NCBI GenBank assembly: GCA_905181625.1
Contig: CAJIYJ010000007.1
Span: 186,001-250,000 of the forward strand
Direction: 5' to 3'
DNA: 64,000 nucleotides
From: an uncultured Flavobacteriaceae bacterium
Lineage (GTDB): Bacteria > Bacteroidota > Bacteroidia > Flavobacteriales > Flavobacteriaceae
In this document: piece by piece, positions 18,523 through 27,590 of the stretch
How positions within the stretch are numbered: position 1 is the stretch's first letter
How the letters are laid out: each line of letters opens with the position of its first letter
Notes under the pieces: model-generated
What the model was told of the DNA's origin: nothing
What the model saw: the letters and a program-made list of their open reading frames with translations, nothing else
Databases searched by the model: none
Program-made: the position numbers and the translations under genes

Positions 18523-18975
18523 TTATAATGTTATAGCTTCTCCACCGCTCTTCTCTATTGCTGCCTTCGCAGTTGCTGAAAATTTATGAGCAGTAATCTT
18601 AATGGGAGAATTAATTTTGCCTGTTGCCAATACCTTAATCAAATCTTTCTTTTTAGCTAAACCATTTGCAATAAATGAATCAACATCCATAGAATCCTTA
18701 ACATTTTTATTGTCAATTAACGATTGAATAGTATCTAAGTTAACTGCTTGATACTCTACTCGATTAATGTTTGTAAAACCAAATTTTGGAACTCTTCTTT
18801 GAAGTGGCATTTGCCCACCTTCAAATCCTAATTTCTTTGAATATCCAGAACGAGATTTCTGTCCATTGTGGCCTCTTGAAGCTGTACCACCTTTTCCAGA
18901 ACCTTGACCTCTTCCAAGTCTTTTTTTAGAAGTATGGATAGATCCTTTTTCAGGTTTTAAATTACTTAAATTCAT
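18523..18975 (-). CDS. rplO: 50S ribosomal protein L15
   Basis: 150 residues. MNLSNLKPEKGS, then a Gly/Arg/Lys-rich N-terminal extension (KKRLGRGQGSGKGGTASRGHNGQKSRSG, 17-44) that reaches into the 23S core, and GFEGGQMPLQRRVPKFGF near 50-67. Normal length. Situated between rpmD and secY in the spc operon. Confidence 0.98.
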   Translation of the reverse strand: MNLSNLKPEKGSIHTSKKRLGRGQGSGKGGTASRGHNGQKSRSGYSKKLGFEGGQMPLQRRVPKFGFTNINRVEYQAVNLDTIQSLIDNKNVKDSMDVDSFIANGLAKKKDLIKVLATGKINSPIKITAHKFSATAKAAIEKSGGEAITL

Positions 18976-18982
18976 ATATATA

Positions 18983-19159
18983 TTATTTAATAACAGTAAC
19001 TAAATGTTTTACTTTATTAATCATTCCAACGATGCTAGGTGTATCTTCATGTTCAACAACTTGACCTATTTTTTTTAAACCTAAAGCCAAAAGAGTTTTC
19101 TTTTGAGTTGCAGGTCTTTTAATTTCGCTTCTGACTTTTTTTATTTTAATTATTGCCAT
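18983..19159 (-). CDS. rpmD: 50S ribosomal protein L30
   Basis: A 58-residue protein starting [20 protein letters not shown] and ending [11 protein letters not shown], between rpsE and rplO where rpmD belongs. [22 protein letters not shown] (21-41) is the typical L30 core. The ATG at 19159 lies 4 bp after the rpsE stop. Confidence 0.95.
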   Translation of the reverse strand: MAIIKIKKVRSEIKRPATQKKTLLALGLKKIGQVVEHEDTPSIVGMINKVKHLVTVIK

Positions 19160-19163
19160 TATA

Positions 19164-19682
19164 TTATCCGTTAAAAACTTTTTCTAATGTTATTCCTCTT
19201 TCACTAGCTACCGTGTTAGCATTTCTTAATCTTAATAATGCGTCAAATGTAGCTTTAACAACATTATGAGGATTTGAAGAACCTTGAGATTTAGATAATA
19301 CATCTTGAACTCCCAATGATTCCAATACTGCTCTTACTGCTCCACCCGCAATAACTCCTGTACCTTGTGAAGCTGGTTTCATAAAGACTTTTGCTCCACC
19401 GTGCTTTCCTTTTTGTTCGTGTGGAAGAGTTCCCTTATATAAAGGAATTTTAACTAAATTCTTTTTAGCATCTTCAACTGCTTTAGCAATAGATGTAGCA
19501 ACATCCTTAGATTTTCCTAAACCATGTCCAACAACACCATTTTCATCACCAACTATAACAATAGCAGTAAATCCAAAGGCTCTACCACCTTTTGTAACTT
19601 TAGTTACTCTTTGAATACTGACTAATCTATCTTTTAAGTCTAGACCACCAGGTTTTACAAACTCATTTTTATTGTTCTTCAT
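19164..19682 (-). CDS. rpsE: 30S ribosomal protein S5
   Basis: 172 residues. Double-stranded-RNA-binding N-domain ([46 protein letters not shown], about 16-61) and the S5 C-domain ([29 protein letters not shown]). S5 shapes the mRNA entry site and decoding fidelity. Follows rplR by 2 bp. Confidence 0.98.
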   Translation of the reverse strand: MKNNKNEFVKPGGLDLKDRLVSIQRVTKVTKGGRAFGFTAIVIVGDENGVVGHGLGKSKDVATSIAKAVEDAKKNLVKIPLYKGTLPHEQKGKHGGAKVFMKPASQGTGVIAGGAVRAVLESLGVQDVLSKSQGSSNPHNVVKATFDALLRLRNANTVASERGITLEKVFNG

Positions 19683-19684
19683 AA

Positions 19685-20047
19685 TTAAAATTTAAGTCCA
19701 GCTTCTCTAGCGCCTTCAGCTAATGATTTCACTCTACCATGATATAAATATCCTCCTCTGTCAAAACCTATTTTTTGAAAGCCAGCTTTTAATGCTTTAT
19801 GACCAATTGAAACACCAACTAATTTTGATAATTCAATTCTAGTCTTGGCTTTAGCATTATCACAAATATCTTTATCTCTTGAGGATGCTGATGCTAGTGT
19901 TTTACCAGAAACATCATCTACTAACTGAGCATAGATTTCTTTATTACTTCTGAATACAGACAACCTTGGACGACTTTCACTACCAAGAACGTGTGGTCTA
20001 ATTCTTCGTTTAATTTTGTTTCTCTTATTTACTTTTGATAAACTCAT
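19685..20047 (-). CDS. rplR: 50S ribosomal protein L18
   Basis: 120 residues. [20 protein letters not shown] (26-45) and [26 protein letters not shown] at the C-terminus are diagnostic. L18 carries 5S rRNA together with L5. Located between rplF (10 bp) and rpsE (2 bp). Confidence 0.98.
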   Translation of the reverse strand: MSLSKVNKRNKIKRRIRPHVLGSESRPRLSVFRSNKEIYAQLVDDVSGKTLASASSRDKDICDNAKAKTRIELSKLVGVSIGHKALKAGFQKIGFDRGGYLYHGRVKSLAEGAREAGLKF

Positions 20048-20057
20048 TTTACTTTAT

Positions 20058-20600
20058 TTATGCAGATTTACCTGCTTTTCTACGAATTTGTTCTCCAACA
20101 TATCTAACTCCCTTTCCTTTGTAAGGTTCGGGTCTTCTAAAACCTCTGATTTTGGCAGCAATTGATCCAATTAATTGCTTGTCAAAAGATGTTAATTTAA
20201 TAATAGGGTTTTTTCCTTTTTCTGAAATAGCATCAACCTTAACCTCAACAGGTATCATAAACACTATATTATGCGAAAATCCTAATGCTAATTCAAGTCT
20301 TTGACCCTGATTAGATGCTCTATAACCAACTCCTACTAATTCTAAATCTTTTGTCCAACCAGTGCTAACACCGTTAACCATGTTAGAAAACAAAGAACGA
20401 TATAAACCATGCTTAGCTTTCATTGGTTTAGAATCAGATGATCTTGAAACTATCAAAGTGTTTTCAACTTGTTCAACAGTAATAGTATCATAAGGTTGAG
20501 ATAACTCTCCTAATTTTCCTTTTACTAATAAAAGATTAGATTGAATTTCTACTGAAACACCCTCTGGGATTAAAACTGGATTTTTTCCTATTCTAGACAT
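20058..20600 (-). CDS. rplF: 50S ribosomal protein L6
   Basis: 180 residues with the two repeated L6 domains: MSRIGKNPVLIPEGVSVEIQ at the start, LVGVGYRASNQGQRLELALGFSH near 88-110, and the signature PEPYKGKGVRYVGEQIRRKAGKSA at the end. L6 sits at the GTPase-associated region near the sarcin-ricin loop. Preceded by rpsH with a 14-bp gap. Confidence 0.98.
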   Translation of the reverse strand: MSRIGKNPVLIPEGVSVEIQSNLLLVKGKLGELSQPYDTITVEQVENTLIVSRSSDSKPMKAKHGLYRSLFSNMVNGVSTGWTKDLELVGVGYRASNQGQRLELALGFSHNIVFMIPVEVKVDAISEKGKNPIIKLTSFDKQLIGSIAAKIRGFRRPEPYKGKGVRYVGEQIRRKAGKSA

Positions 20601-20614
20601 TTTTAAATTCTTTT

Positions 20615-21013
20615 TTAATATACGTAACAGAGAATTTCTCCTCCAATATTTGATTGCTTAGCTTTTTTATCTGTCATTAACCCCCTAGATGTCGAAACTA
20701 TAGCAACACCTAAACCATTAAGAACTCTAGGTAAACTTTCCGAATTAGAATATTTTCTTAATCCAGGTTTACTAATTCTATCTAATTTTTTTATAACAGG
20801 TTCCTTAGTTAAAGAATTATATTTAAGAGCAATTTTAATTGTTCCTTGTACTGAATCATCTTCAAACTTGTAACTTAAAATATAACCCTGATCAAAAAGA
20901 ATTTTAGTCATTTCTTTTTTAACATTAGATGATGGAATTACAACAACCTTGTGACCTGCACTATTGGCGTTTCTAATTCTTGTTAAGTAATCTGCAATTG
21001 TATCTGTATTCAT
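20615..21013 (-). CDS. rpsH: 30S ribosomal protein S8
   Basis: 132 residues. TDTIADYLTRIRNANSAGHKVVVIPSSNVKKEM (3-35) and the C-terminal GLGVAIVSTSRGLMTDKKAKQSNIGGEILCYVY are diagnostic. S8 binds 16S helix 21; in E. coli it represses the spc operon. Whether that control exists here cannot be judged. Follows rpsN by 18 bp. Confidence 0.98.
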   Translation of the reverse strand: MNTDTIADYLTRIRNANSAGHKVVVIPSSNVKKEMTKILFDQGYILSYKFEDDSVQGTIKIALKYNSLTKEPVIKKLDRISKPGLRKYSNSESLPRVLNGLGVAIVSTSRGLMTDKKAKQSNIGGEILCYVY

Positions 21014-21031
21014 TATTATTTTTTAATTAAA

Positions 21032-21301
21032 TTACCAACTGGCTTTTCTTACACCTGGAATTAAACCTTTATTAGCCATTTCTCGAAACGTAACCCTAGA
21101 AATACCGAATTGTCTGATATAACCTTTTGGTCTTCCTGTTAACTTACATCTGTTGTGCATTCTAACAGGTGAAGAATTTCTTGGAAGTTTTTGTAATCCT
21201 TCTTGATCACCAGCTTCTTTTAAAGCTTTTCTTTTATCAGCATACTTAGCACACAATTTTGCTCTTTTGACCTCACGGGCCTTCATTGATTCTTTAGCCA
21301 T
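21032..21301 (-). CDS. rpsN: 30S ribosomal protein S14 (zinc-independent form)
   Basis: 89 residues, the long zinc-free type: [24 protein letters not shown] and the C-terminal signature [39 protein letters not shown]. There is no CxxC pair. It binds the 30S head near the A-site. Between rplE (4 bp) and rpsH. Confidence 0.98.
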   Translation of the reverse strand: MAKESMKAREVKRAKLCAKYADKRKALKEAGDQEGLQKLPRNSSPVRMHNRCKLTGRPKGYIRQFGISRVTFREMANKGLIPGVRKASW

Positions 21302-21305
21302 ATTA

Positions 21306-21857
21306 TTAATTCTTTTTAAATGGTAAACCTAACTCGGTTAATAACGATTTAGCTTCTTTATCAGTATTAGCACTTGTTACAAAAGTTATATCCATACCTG
21401 ATATTTTGTTTACCTTATCAATATCAATTTCTGGAAATATAATTTGCTCAGTAACTCCTAAGTTATAATTTCCTCTGCCATCAAAACCAGAAGCTTTGAT
21501 ACCTTGAAAATCACGAACTCTTGGAAGAGCTGATGTTATTAATCTATCTAAAAACTCATACATTCTTTCAGATCTAAGAGTAACCTTAGCACCAATTGGA
21601 ATTCCTTTTCTTAATTTAAAATTGGCAACATCTTTTTTAGACATTGTATGAATTGCTTTTTGACCTGAAATAGTAGTTAATTCTTCAACAGCATGATCAA
21701 TTAATTTTTTATCTGCAACGGCTCCACCAACTCCTTTGCTGATAACAATTTTTTTCAGCTTAGGAACCATCATAACATTTTTGTAAGAATACTCTTCCTT
21801 TAAAGAAGGGATAATTCTTTCATTAAACTCTTTTTTTAATCTAGGTTGGTAATTCAT
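21306..21857 (-). CDS. rplE: 50S ribosomal protein L5
   Basis: 183 residues. [43 protein letters not shown] (2-44) and [21 protein letters not shown] (129-149) are diagnostic. L5 binds 5S rRNA and makes bridge B1b to S13. Normal length; 2 bp from the rplX stop. Confidence 0.98.
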   Translation of the reverse strand: MNYQPRLKKEFNERIIPSLKEEYSYKNVMMVPKLKKIVISKGVGGAVADKKLIDHAVEELTTISGQKAIHTMSKKDVANFKLRKGIPIGAKVTLRSERMYEFLDRLITSALPRVRDFQGIKASGFDGRGNYNLGVTEQIIFPEIDIDKVNKISGMDITFVTSANTDKEAKSLLTELGLPFKKN

Positions 21858-21859
21858 AA

Positions 21860-22171
21860 TTAAACTATTTCATCAGATTTTAATGCAATTCTACTTTTTT
21901 TACCTTCAATTGTTTTATATCCAATTCTAGTTGTTTCACCCTTAGATGTTAACAATGATAGATTTGAAATATGTAATGGAGCTTCTTTTTCTGTAATCCC
22001 TCCTTTAGGGTTTTCAGAACTAGGTTTATTATGTTTTTTTACCATATTTACCCCTTCCACAATTGCTAATCTTTTAGATCTAAAAAGTTTTACAACTTTA
22101 CCTTCTGAACCTTTATGGTCTCCAGCTAAAACTTTTACTTTATCTCCTGTTTTTATTTTAATTTTAGTCAT
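21860..22171 (-). CDS. rplX: 50S ribosomal protein L24
   Basis: 103 residues with an N-terminal KOW motif ([46 protein letters not shown], 5-50). An assembly initiator for the 50S subunit that binds the 23S 5' end. Between rplN (9 bp) and rplE (2 bp). Confidence 0.98.
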   Translation of the reverse strand: MTKIKIKTGDKVKVLAGDHKGSEGKVVKLFRSKRLAIVEGVNMVKKHNKPSSENPKGGITEKEAPLHISNLSLLTSKGETTRIGYKTIEGKKSRIALKSDEIV

Positions 22172-22180
22172 AATTGTAAA

Positions 22181-22549
22181 TTATAAAACCTCAGGTGCTA
22201 ATGAAACAATTTTCATGAATTTTTTATCTCTTAATTCTCTAGCAACAGGGCCGAAAACTCTCGTTCCTCTCATTTCGCCAGCAGCATCTAACAAAACACA
22301 TGCATTATCATCAAACCTAATGTATGATCCGTCTTTTCTTCTGACTTCTTTTTTAGTTCTAACTACTACAGCAGTAGAAACTTGTCCTTTTTTCACAGCT
22401 CCATTGGGTGTTGTGTGCTTAACTGTAACAACTATTTTATCACCAACAGAAGCGTATCTTCTTTTGGTTCCTCCTAACACTCTAATAGTTAGTACTTCTT
22501 TAGCACCTGTATTATCCGCAACTGTTAATCTTGATTCTTGTTGTAACAT
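22181..22549 (-). CDS. rplN: 50S ribosomal protein L14
   Basis: 122 residues. [27 protein letters not shown] at the start and [40 protein letters not shown] at the end are the L14 signature. It forms part of bridge B5/B8 and the binding site of RsfS. Two bp from the rpsQ stop. Confidence 0.98.
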   Translation of the reverse strand: MLQQESRLTVADNTGAKEVLTIRVLGGTKRRYASVGDKIVVTVKHTTPNGAVKKGQVSTAVVVRTKKEVRRKDGSYIRFDDNACVLLDAAGEMRGTRVFGPVARELRDKKFMKIVSLAPEVL

Positions 22550-22551
22550 AA

Positions 22552-22809
22552 TTATTTAGCTCTTTCTAAAATTTGAACAAGTCTCCAGCATTTTGATTTA
22601 CTAAGAGGTCTTGTTTCCATTATTTTTACTGTATCTCCAATATTACATTCGTTTTCTTGATCATGAGCAACATAGCTCTTAGTCTTTAAAACGTATTTAC
22701 CATACATTGGATGTTTTACTTTGTTAACTTCAGCAACTACTATAGATTTCTCCATTTTGTTACTTGTAACAATTCCTATTCTTTCTTTTCTTAAATTTCT
22801 TGTTTCCAT
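22552..22809 (-). CDS. rpsQ: 30S ribosomal protein S17
   Basis: 85 residues, OB-fold. [37 protein letters not shown] (4-40) and [24 protein letters not shown] (58-81) are diagnostic. Binds the 16S 5' domain. Between rpmC (15 bp) and rplN. Confidence 0.98.
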   Translation of the reverse strand: METRNLRKERIGIVTSNKMEKSIVVAEVNKVKHPMYGKYVLKTKSYVAHDQENECNIGDTVKIMETRPLSKSKCWRLVQILERAK

Positions 22810-22824
22810 TAATAAATAATATTA

Positions 22825-23016
22825 TTATTGAACAGACCTTGAGGTTAATTCAGTATTTATCCTTGCAACAGTTTTTCTTAAATTCTTGATTTGCATAGGG
22901 TTCTCAATAGGTGAAATAGCATGAGTCATTTTCATTTCAGAAAGTTCTTTCTTGAAAGCCTGCAGCTTTTCGCCTAATTCTTCAATCGATAATTCTTTTA
23001 CTTCTTTTTGTTTCAT
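22825..23016 (-). CDS. rpmC: 50S ribosomal protein L29
   Basis: 63 residues, two long helices: MKQKEVKELSIEELGEKLQAFKKELSEMKMTHAISPIENPMQIKNLRK-type sequence, ending TELTSRSVQ. L29 lies at the exit tunnel next to L23, near the docking site of SRP and trigger factor. Between rplP (9 bp) and rpsQ. Confidence 0.97.
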   Translation of the reverse strand: MKQKEVKELSIEELGEKLQAFKKELSEMKMTHAISPIENPMQIKNLRKTVARINTELTSRSVQ

Positions 23017-23025
23017 TATATAAAT

Positions 23026-23445
23026 TTATGCTTCAAAATCTCTTGCAATGATAAACTTAGTTTTAACAGGAAGTTTTTGAGCTGCAAGCCTCAAAGCTTC
23101 TTTTGCTACTTCAATAGGAACACCAGCTACTTCGAACATAATTCTACCTGGTTTAACTACAGCTACAAAATATTCTGGAGCACCTTTACCTTTACCCATC
23201 CTTACTTCTAATGGTTTTTTAGTAATAGGTTTGTCCGGAAATATTTTAATCCACAACTGACCTTCACGTTTCATATATCTCGTTGCTGCAATACGGGCTG
23301 CCTCAATCTGTCTAGATGTCAAGAAACTAGTGTCTATAGACTTAATTCCAAACATTCCGTTAGAAAGGATATGTCCTCTTTGTGAAAAGCCTTTCATACG
23401 GCCTTTCTGCATTTTTCTAAATTTTGTTCTTTTCGGTGATAACAT
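23026..23445 (-). CDS. rplP: 50S ribosomal protein L16
   Basis: 139 residues. [19 protein letters not shown] at the start and [25 protein letters not shown] (82-106) are diagnostic. L16 helps position A-site tRNA and the peptidyl-transferase region. Separated from rpsC by 17 bp. Confidence 0.98.
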   Translation of the reverse strand: MLSPKRTKFRKMQKGRMKGFSQRGHILSNGMFGIKSIDTSFLTSRQIEAARIAATRYMKREGQLWIKIFPDKPITKKPLEVRMGKGKGAPEYFVAVVKPGRIMFEVAGVPIEVAKEALRLAAQKLPVKTKFIIARDFEA

Positions 23446-23462
23446 CTATACTATATATTTAA

Positions 23463-24182
23463 TTATCTTCTTCTTTTATTTCTTCCTTTTGAAGGACCTC
23501 CTCCTTTTGATTTTGAAGAACTTAAGCTTAAGCCTACTAATGGAGATAACTCTCTTTTACCATAAACTTCGCCTTTCATAATCCAAACCTTTATACCAAG
23601 TTTTCCATATGTAGTCTGCGCTTCAACTAAAGCGTAATCTATATCAGCTCTAAAAGTTGATAATGGAATTCTACCTTCTTTATACATTTCAGACCTAGCC
23701 ATTTCAGCTCCATTTAAACGACCAGAAATTTGTATTTTAATTCCCTCAGCATTCATTCTCATTGAAGCAGCAATAGCCATCTTAATAGCTCGTCTATAAG
23801 AAATTCTACTTTCAATTTGCCTTGCAATACTTGAACCTACAAGCTGAGCTTCAAGCTCAGGTCTTTTAATTTCAATAATATTTAATTGAACTTCCTTTCC
23901 AGAAAGTTTCTTTAACTCTTCTTTTAATTTGTCTACTTCTTGTCCTGCTTTACCAATAATAATTCCAGGTCTTGCAGTAGTAATAGTAAGGGTTACTAAT
24001 TTTAAAGTTCTTTCAATAATGACTCTAGACACACTAGCCTTAGCTAAACGTGCAAAAACATATTTTCTTAATTTAAAATCTTCAGCTAACTTATCACCAT
24101 AATCTCTTCCACCATACCAATTAGATTCCCATCCTCTAATTATGCCTAATCTAATACCTACTGGATTTGTTTTTTGTCCCAT
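23463..24182 (-). CDS. rpsC: 30S ribosomal protein S3
   Basis: 239 residues. [24 protein letters not shown] at the start, a type-2 KH domain with [15 protein letters not shown] (about 74-88), and the C-terminal domain [25 protein letters not shown]3 lines the mRNA entry channel and has helicase function with S4 and S5. I start at the ATG at 24182 (MGQKTNP), the universal S3 start, not at the in-frame ATG 12 bp upstream, which overlaps rplV. Confidence 0.97.
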   Translation of the reverse strand: MGQKTNPVGIRLGIIRGWESNWYGGRDYGDKLAEDFKLRKYVFARLAKASVSRVIIERTLKLVTLTITTARPGIIIGKAGQEVDKLKEELKKLSGKEVQLNIIEIKRPELEAQLVGSSIARQIESRISYRRAIKMAIAASMRMNAEGIKIQISGRLNGAEMARSEMYKEGRIPLSTFRADIDYALVEAQTTYGKLGIKVWIMKGEVYGKRELSPLVGLSLSSSKSKGGGPSKGRNKRRR

Positions 24183-24183
24183 A

Positions 24184-24588
24184 TTAACTATCAATTGTTT
24201 GTGATCCTAATACCAAAGTAACATGATTAGATCGTTTTCTTATTCTATGCGCTCTACCTTGTGGAGCAGGTCTAAGTCTCTTTAACATAGCTGCACTATC
24301 CACTCTAATTTCTTTAACAAATAAATTAGCTTGTTCCACATCTGCATCCTCATTTTTAGCTTGCCAGTTAGCAATAGCTGAAATTAGAAGTTTTTCAAGT
24401 TTACCTGATGCTTCCTTTTGGCTAAACTTTAAAATTGTTAGTGCCATATCAACTTTTTTACCTCGAACAGAATCAGCAACGATTCTCATTTTACGAGGAG
24501 ATGTAGGGCAACTATTAAGTTTAGCAAAAGCTATGCTTTTTTTAGCTTCCTTAATTTTTTCAGCACTTTGTCTTTTTCTTAATCCCAT
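24184..24588 (-). CDS. rplV: 50S ribosomal protein L22
   Basis: 134 residues. Core [28 protein letters not shown] near 24-51 and the tunnel-lining beta-hairpin with [27 protein letters not shown] (102-128). The N-terminal extension [22 protein letters not shown] is normal for Bacteroidota. L22 reaches into the exit tunnel. It ends 1 bp before rpsC. Confidence 0.98.
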   Translation of the reverse strand: MGLRKRQSAEKIKEAKKSIAFAKLNSCPTSPRKMRIVADSVRGKKVDMALTILKFSQKEASGKLEKLLISAIANWQAKNEDADVEQANLFVKEIRVDSAAMLKRLRPAPQGRAHRIRKRSNHVTLVLGSQTIDS

Positions 24589-24599
24589 TGCAAATTAAA

Positions 24600-24878
24600 T
24601 TATTTTCTTCCTTTGTTTTTCGCGCCAGCATGACCACGGAATGAGCGTGTTGGAGAAAATTCTCCTAATTTATGACCAACCATATTTTCAGTTATATAAA
24701 CTGGAACAAACTGACGTCCATTATGGACTGCTATAGTTTGTCCAACAAAATCAGGAATTATCATTGAAGCTCTTGACCATGTTTTAACAACAGCTTTTTT
24801 ATTAGAGTCCAAATTCTTTTGAACTTTTTTAGTTAAACTGTAATGAACGTAAGGTCCTTTTTTTAGTGAACGTGCCAT
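24600..24878 (-). CDS. rpsS: 30S ribosomal protein S19
   Basis: 92 residues. [19 protein letters not shown] at the start and [25 protein letters not shown] at the end are diagnostic. S19 is in the 30S head and pairs with S13. Between rplB (7 bp) and rplV (11 bp). Confidence 0.98.
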   Translation of the reverse strand: MARSLKKGPYVHYSLTKKVQKNLDSNKKAVVKTWSRASMIIPDFVGQTIAVHNGRQFVPVYITENMVGHKLGEFSPTRSFRGHAGAKNKGRK

Positions 24879-24885
24879 TTATTTA

Positions 24886-25707
24886 CTACTTTTTTCTTTC
24901 AATTATATATTTATTACTCGCTTTCTTCTTATCTCGTGTTTTAAATCCTTTAGCTGGAATTCCATTTTTAGATCTAGGATGACCACCAGATGCACGACCT
25001 TCTCCACCACCCATCGGGTGATCAACAGGGTTCATTGCAACAGGACGTGTCCTAGGTCTTCTACCTAACCAACGTTTAGAACCAGCTTTACCATGAACAG
25101 TCAATTGGTGATCTGAATTAGATACTGAACCAATTGTAGCATGACATACTGATAAAATCAATCTAGTTTCACCAGAGGGCATTTTAACAGTAGCAAACTT
25201 GCCATCTCTTGCCATTAACTGAGCAAAAGAACCAGCACTTCTAGCAATAGCCGCACCTTTACCAGGTTGCATTTCTATTGAAGAAATTATAGTTCCTAAA
25301 GGAATATCAGATAAAGGCATACAATTACCAATATCCGGTGATTTTTTAGAACCAGAAACTATTTTTTGCCCAACCTTTAAACCTTTTAAAGCGATAATAT
25401 AACGTTTCTCATCATCTTCAAACTTAGTAAGTGCTATAAAGGCTGTTCTATTTGGGTCATATTCAATAGATAAAACTTCAGCAGAAACATCATGTCTATC
25501 TCTCTTAAAATCAATTAATCTATATCTTTTTTTATGTCCACCACCAATAAATTTCATAGTCATTTTACCTTGACTATTTCTACCACCAGATCTATGCTTT
25601 GGAGAAAGTAAACTTTTCTCAGGCTTATCTGTTGTAATGGCATCAAAACCATTGACAACTCTTCCTCTTTGTCCAGGTGTGATCGGTTTTAGTGCTTTAA
25701 CTGACAT
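24886..25707 (-). CDS. rplB: 50S ribosomal protein L2
   Basis: 273 residues. [29 protein letters not shown] near 35-63, an OB/SH3 core, and the near-invariant [25 protein letters not shown] loop near 225-249 next to the peptidyl-transferase centre. Full length. Between rplW (10 bp) and rpsS. Confidence 0.98.
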   Translation of the reverse strand: MSVKALKPITPGQRGRVVNGFDAITTDKPEKSLLSPKHRSGGRNSQGKMTMKFIGGGHKKRYRLIDFKRDRHDVSAEVLSIEYDPNRTAFIALTKFEDDEKRYIIALKGLKVGQKIVSGSKKSPDIGNCMPLSDIPLGTIISSIEMQPGKGAAIARSAGSFAQLMARDGKFATVKMPSGETRLILSVCHATIGSVSNSDHQLTVHGKAGSKRWLGRRPRTRPVAMNPVDHPMGGGEGRASGGHPRSKNGIPAKGFKTRDKKKASNKYIIERKK

Positions 25708-25717
25708 TGTTTATTAT

Positions 25718-26008
25718 TTAAAGTTTATTATAAAAATCTATTGTATCACCTTCTGAAATCTGAACTATAGCTTTTTTCGTAGTCACAGATTTTCCTCTTT
25801 GAATTCCAGTTTTAGTATACCTAGTTCTTCTTTCAGCTCCGTATCTCATGGTTCTAACTTTATCAACTGAGACACCATAAGCAGTTTCAATAGCTTTTTT
25901 AATTTGAACTTTGTTAGCATTAGTATTTACTAAAAAAGTAAATCTATTTTTAAGTTCGCTATCTGCGGTAGCTTTTTCTGTAATAACTGGTTTAAGTAAA
26001 ATCTCCAT
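25718..26008 (-). CDS. rplW: 50S ribosomal protein L23
   Basis: 96 residues. LKPVITEKATADSELKNRFTFLVNTNANKVQIKKAIETAYGVSVDKVRTM (5-54) is diagnostic. L23 is the SRP and trigger-factor docking protein at the exit tunnel. It ends 10 bp before rplB and begins 1 bp after the rplD stop. Confidence 0.98.
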   Translation of the reverse strand: MEILLKPVITEKATADSELKNRFTFLVNTNANKVQIKKAIETAYGVSVDKVRTMRYGAERRTRYTKTGIQRGKSVTTKKAIVQISEGDTIDFYNKL

Positions 26009-26009
26009 A

Positions 26010-26636
26010 TTAACTTAAGTTTGATTCAATTTGTTCTAATGAGCTCTCTAAAAAAACTAAATGCTGAGCATTCATAATACCGTAAGTACTTATCTCAGAG
26101 TTAGTTACGACTTTACTACGCTCTAAATTACGTGCCGACAAATATACATTTTTATTAATCCCACCCAAGATAAAAAGAGACTTTTTACCCTGAAGATCTA
26201 ATGCATTAATAATATCTGTAAACAACTTAGTCTTAGGCGCTTCAAAATTAAAATCTTCAATAACTGAAACAGATTTAGATTTTATTTTCAAACTTAGAGC
26301 CGATCTTCTAGCTAAACGCTTGACGTTTTTATTAAGTTTTTGAGAATATGACCTTACCCTAGGGCCAAAAATAGTACCACCACCTCTAAAAAGTGGATTT
26401 TTGATACTACCAGCTCTTGCAGTACCAGTACCCTTTTGCTTTTTGATTTTTCTAGTACTTCCAGTAATCTCAGCTCTTTCTTTAGTTTTATTAGTCCCTT
26501 GACGATTATTAGCTAAAAATCTTTTTACATCAAGATATATAGCATGATCATTAGGAGTAACTTCAAAAATAGATTTAGAAAGCTCAACTGATCTTCCCGT
26601 ATCCTTACCTTTTATATTTAAAACAGATACTTTCAT
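26010..26636 (-). CDS. rplD: 50S ribosomal protein L4
   Basis: 208 residues. KKQKGTGTARAGSIKNPLFRGGGTIFGPRVRSYSQKLNKNVKRLARRSALSLK (about 69-121) is the diagnostic extended loop region lining the exit tunnel. In E. coli L4 represses its own operon; no evidence either way here. Its start overlaps the rplC stop by one base. Confidence 0.98.
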   Translation of the reverse strand: MKVSVLNIKGKDTGRSVELSKSIFEVTPNDHAIYLDVKRFLANNRQGTNKTKERAEITGSTRKIKKQKGTGTARAGSIKNPLFRGGGTIFGPRVRSYSQKLNKNVKRLARRSALSLKIKSKSVSVIEDFNFEAPKTKLFTDIINALDLQGKKSLFILGGINKNVYLSARNLERSKVVTNSEISTYGIMNAQHLVFLESSLEQIESNLS

Positions 26637-27253
26637 TATTTTCTAATTATTACGTATGAGTTTTTGTGTCCAGGAATACAACCTTTTAAAACAAGTATAT
26701 TTTTCTCTGAAACAACTTTTATAACTTTAAGGTTTTGAACAGTGATAGTTTCATTACCCATTCTACCTGCCATTTTCATTCCTTTAAATACTCTAGCTGG
26801 ATATGAAGCAGCTCCAATAGAACCTGGTGCTCTTAATCTGTTATGCTGTCCGTGAGTAGCTTGACCAACTCCAGCAAAACCATGTCTTTTTACAACACCC
26901 TGAAAACCTTTACCTTTAGAGGTTCCTGAAACATCAACAAATTCACCTTCTAAAAAGTGATCAACAGTTATTGAATCTCCAAGATTAATCTCCTTATCAA
27001 AGTTTTTAAATTCTACAACTTTATGCTTAGCAGATGTCTTTGATTTCTTAAAATGTCCTGCCTCAGCATTAGTTGTGTGCTTTTCATTTTTATCGTTAAA
27101 CCCTAATTGGACTGCACTATAACCGTCAACCTCATCAGTTTTAACCTGAGTAACAACACAAGGACCAGCTTCAATGACAGTACATGGTAAATTCTTACCA
27201 TTTTCATCATATATGCTTGTCATACCTATTTTTTTTCCGATCAACCCAGACAT
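26636..27253 (-). CDS. rplC: 50S ribosomal protein L3
   Basis: 205 residues. [32 protein letters not shown] at the start, [37 protein letters not shown] near 112-148 (including the loop near the peptidyl-transferase centre whose Gln is methylated by PrmB in other bacteria), and [13 protein letters not shown]. Follows rpsJ by 21 bp. Confidence 0.98.
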   Translation of the reverse strand: MSGLIGKKIGMTSIYDENGKNLPCTVIEAGPCVVTQVKTDEVDGYSAVQLGFNDKNEKHTTNAEAGHFKKSKTSAKHKVVEFKNFDKEINLGDSITVDHFLEGEFVDVSGTSKGKGFQGVVKRHGFAGVGQATHGQHNRLRAPGSIGAASYPARVFKGMKMAGRMGNETITVQNLKVIKVVSEKNILVLKGCIPGHKNSYVIIRK

Positions 27254-27274
27254 TATTTTTCTATTTTAAATTAA

Positions 27275-27580
27275 TTATACTTTAATCTCAACTTCAACAC
27301 CACTAGGTAATTCAAGTTTCATTAGAGCGTCAATTGTTTTTGATGAAGAACTATATATATCCAGTAATCTTTTATAAGAAGATAACTGAAATTGTTCTCT
27401 TGATTTTTTATTAACGTGAGGAGACCTTAACACGGTAAATATCTTTTTGTGTGTTGGTAAAGGAATAGGTCCAGTCACTATCGCCCCAGTTGTTTTGACA
27501 GTCTTAACAATTTTCTCTGCAGACTTGTCAACCAAATTGAAGTCGTATGATTTTAATTTTATTCTAATTTTTTGACTCAT
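27275..27580 (-). CDS. rpsJ: 30S ribosomal protein S10
   Basis: 101 residues. [60 protein letters not shown] (5-64) is diagnostic. S10 is in the 30S head and is also NusE in transcription antitermination. It starts 10 bp after fusA without tuf between them, the usual Bacteroidota order. Confidence 0.98.
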   Translation of the reverse strand: MSQKIRIKLKSYDFNLVDKSAEKIVKTVKTTGAIVTGPIPLPTHKKIFTVLRSPHVNKKSREQFQLSSYKRLLDIYSSSSKTIDALMKLELPSGVEVEIKV

Positions 27581-27590
27581 TTTATTGGTT

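Noticed and set aside
22215-22559. Plus-strand frame opposite rplN
   Set aside because: It is fully contained in the antisense of a conserved ribosomal gene and has no family features.
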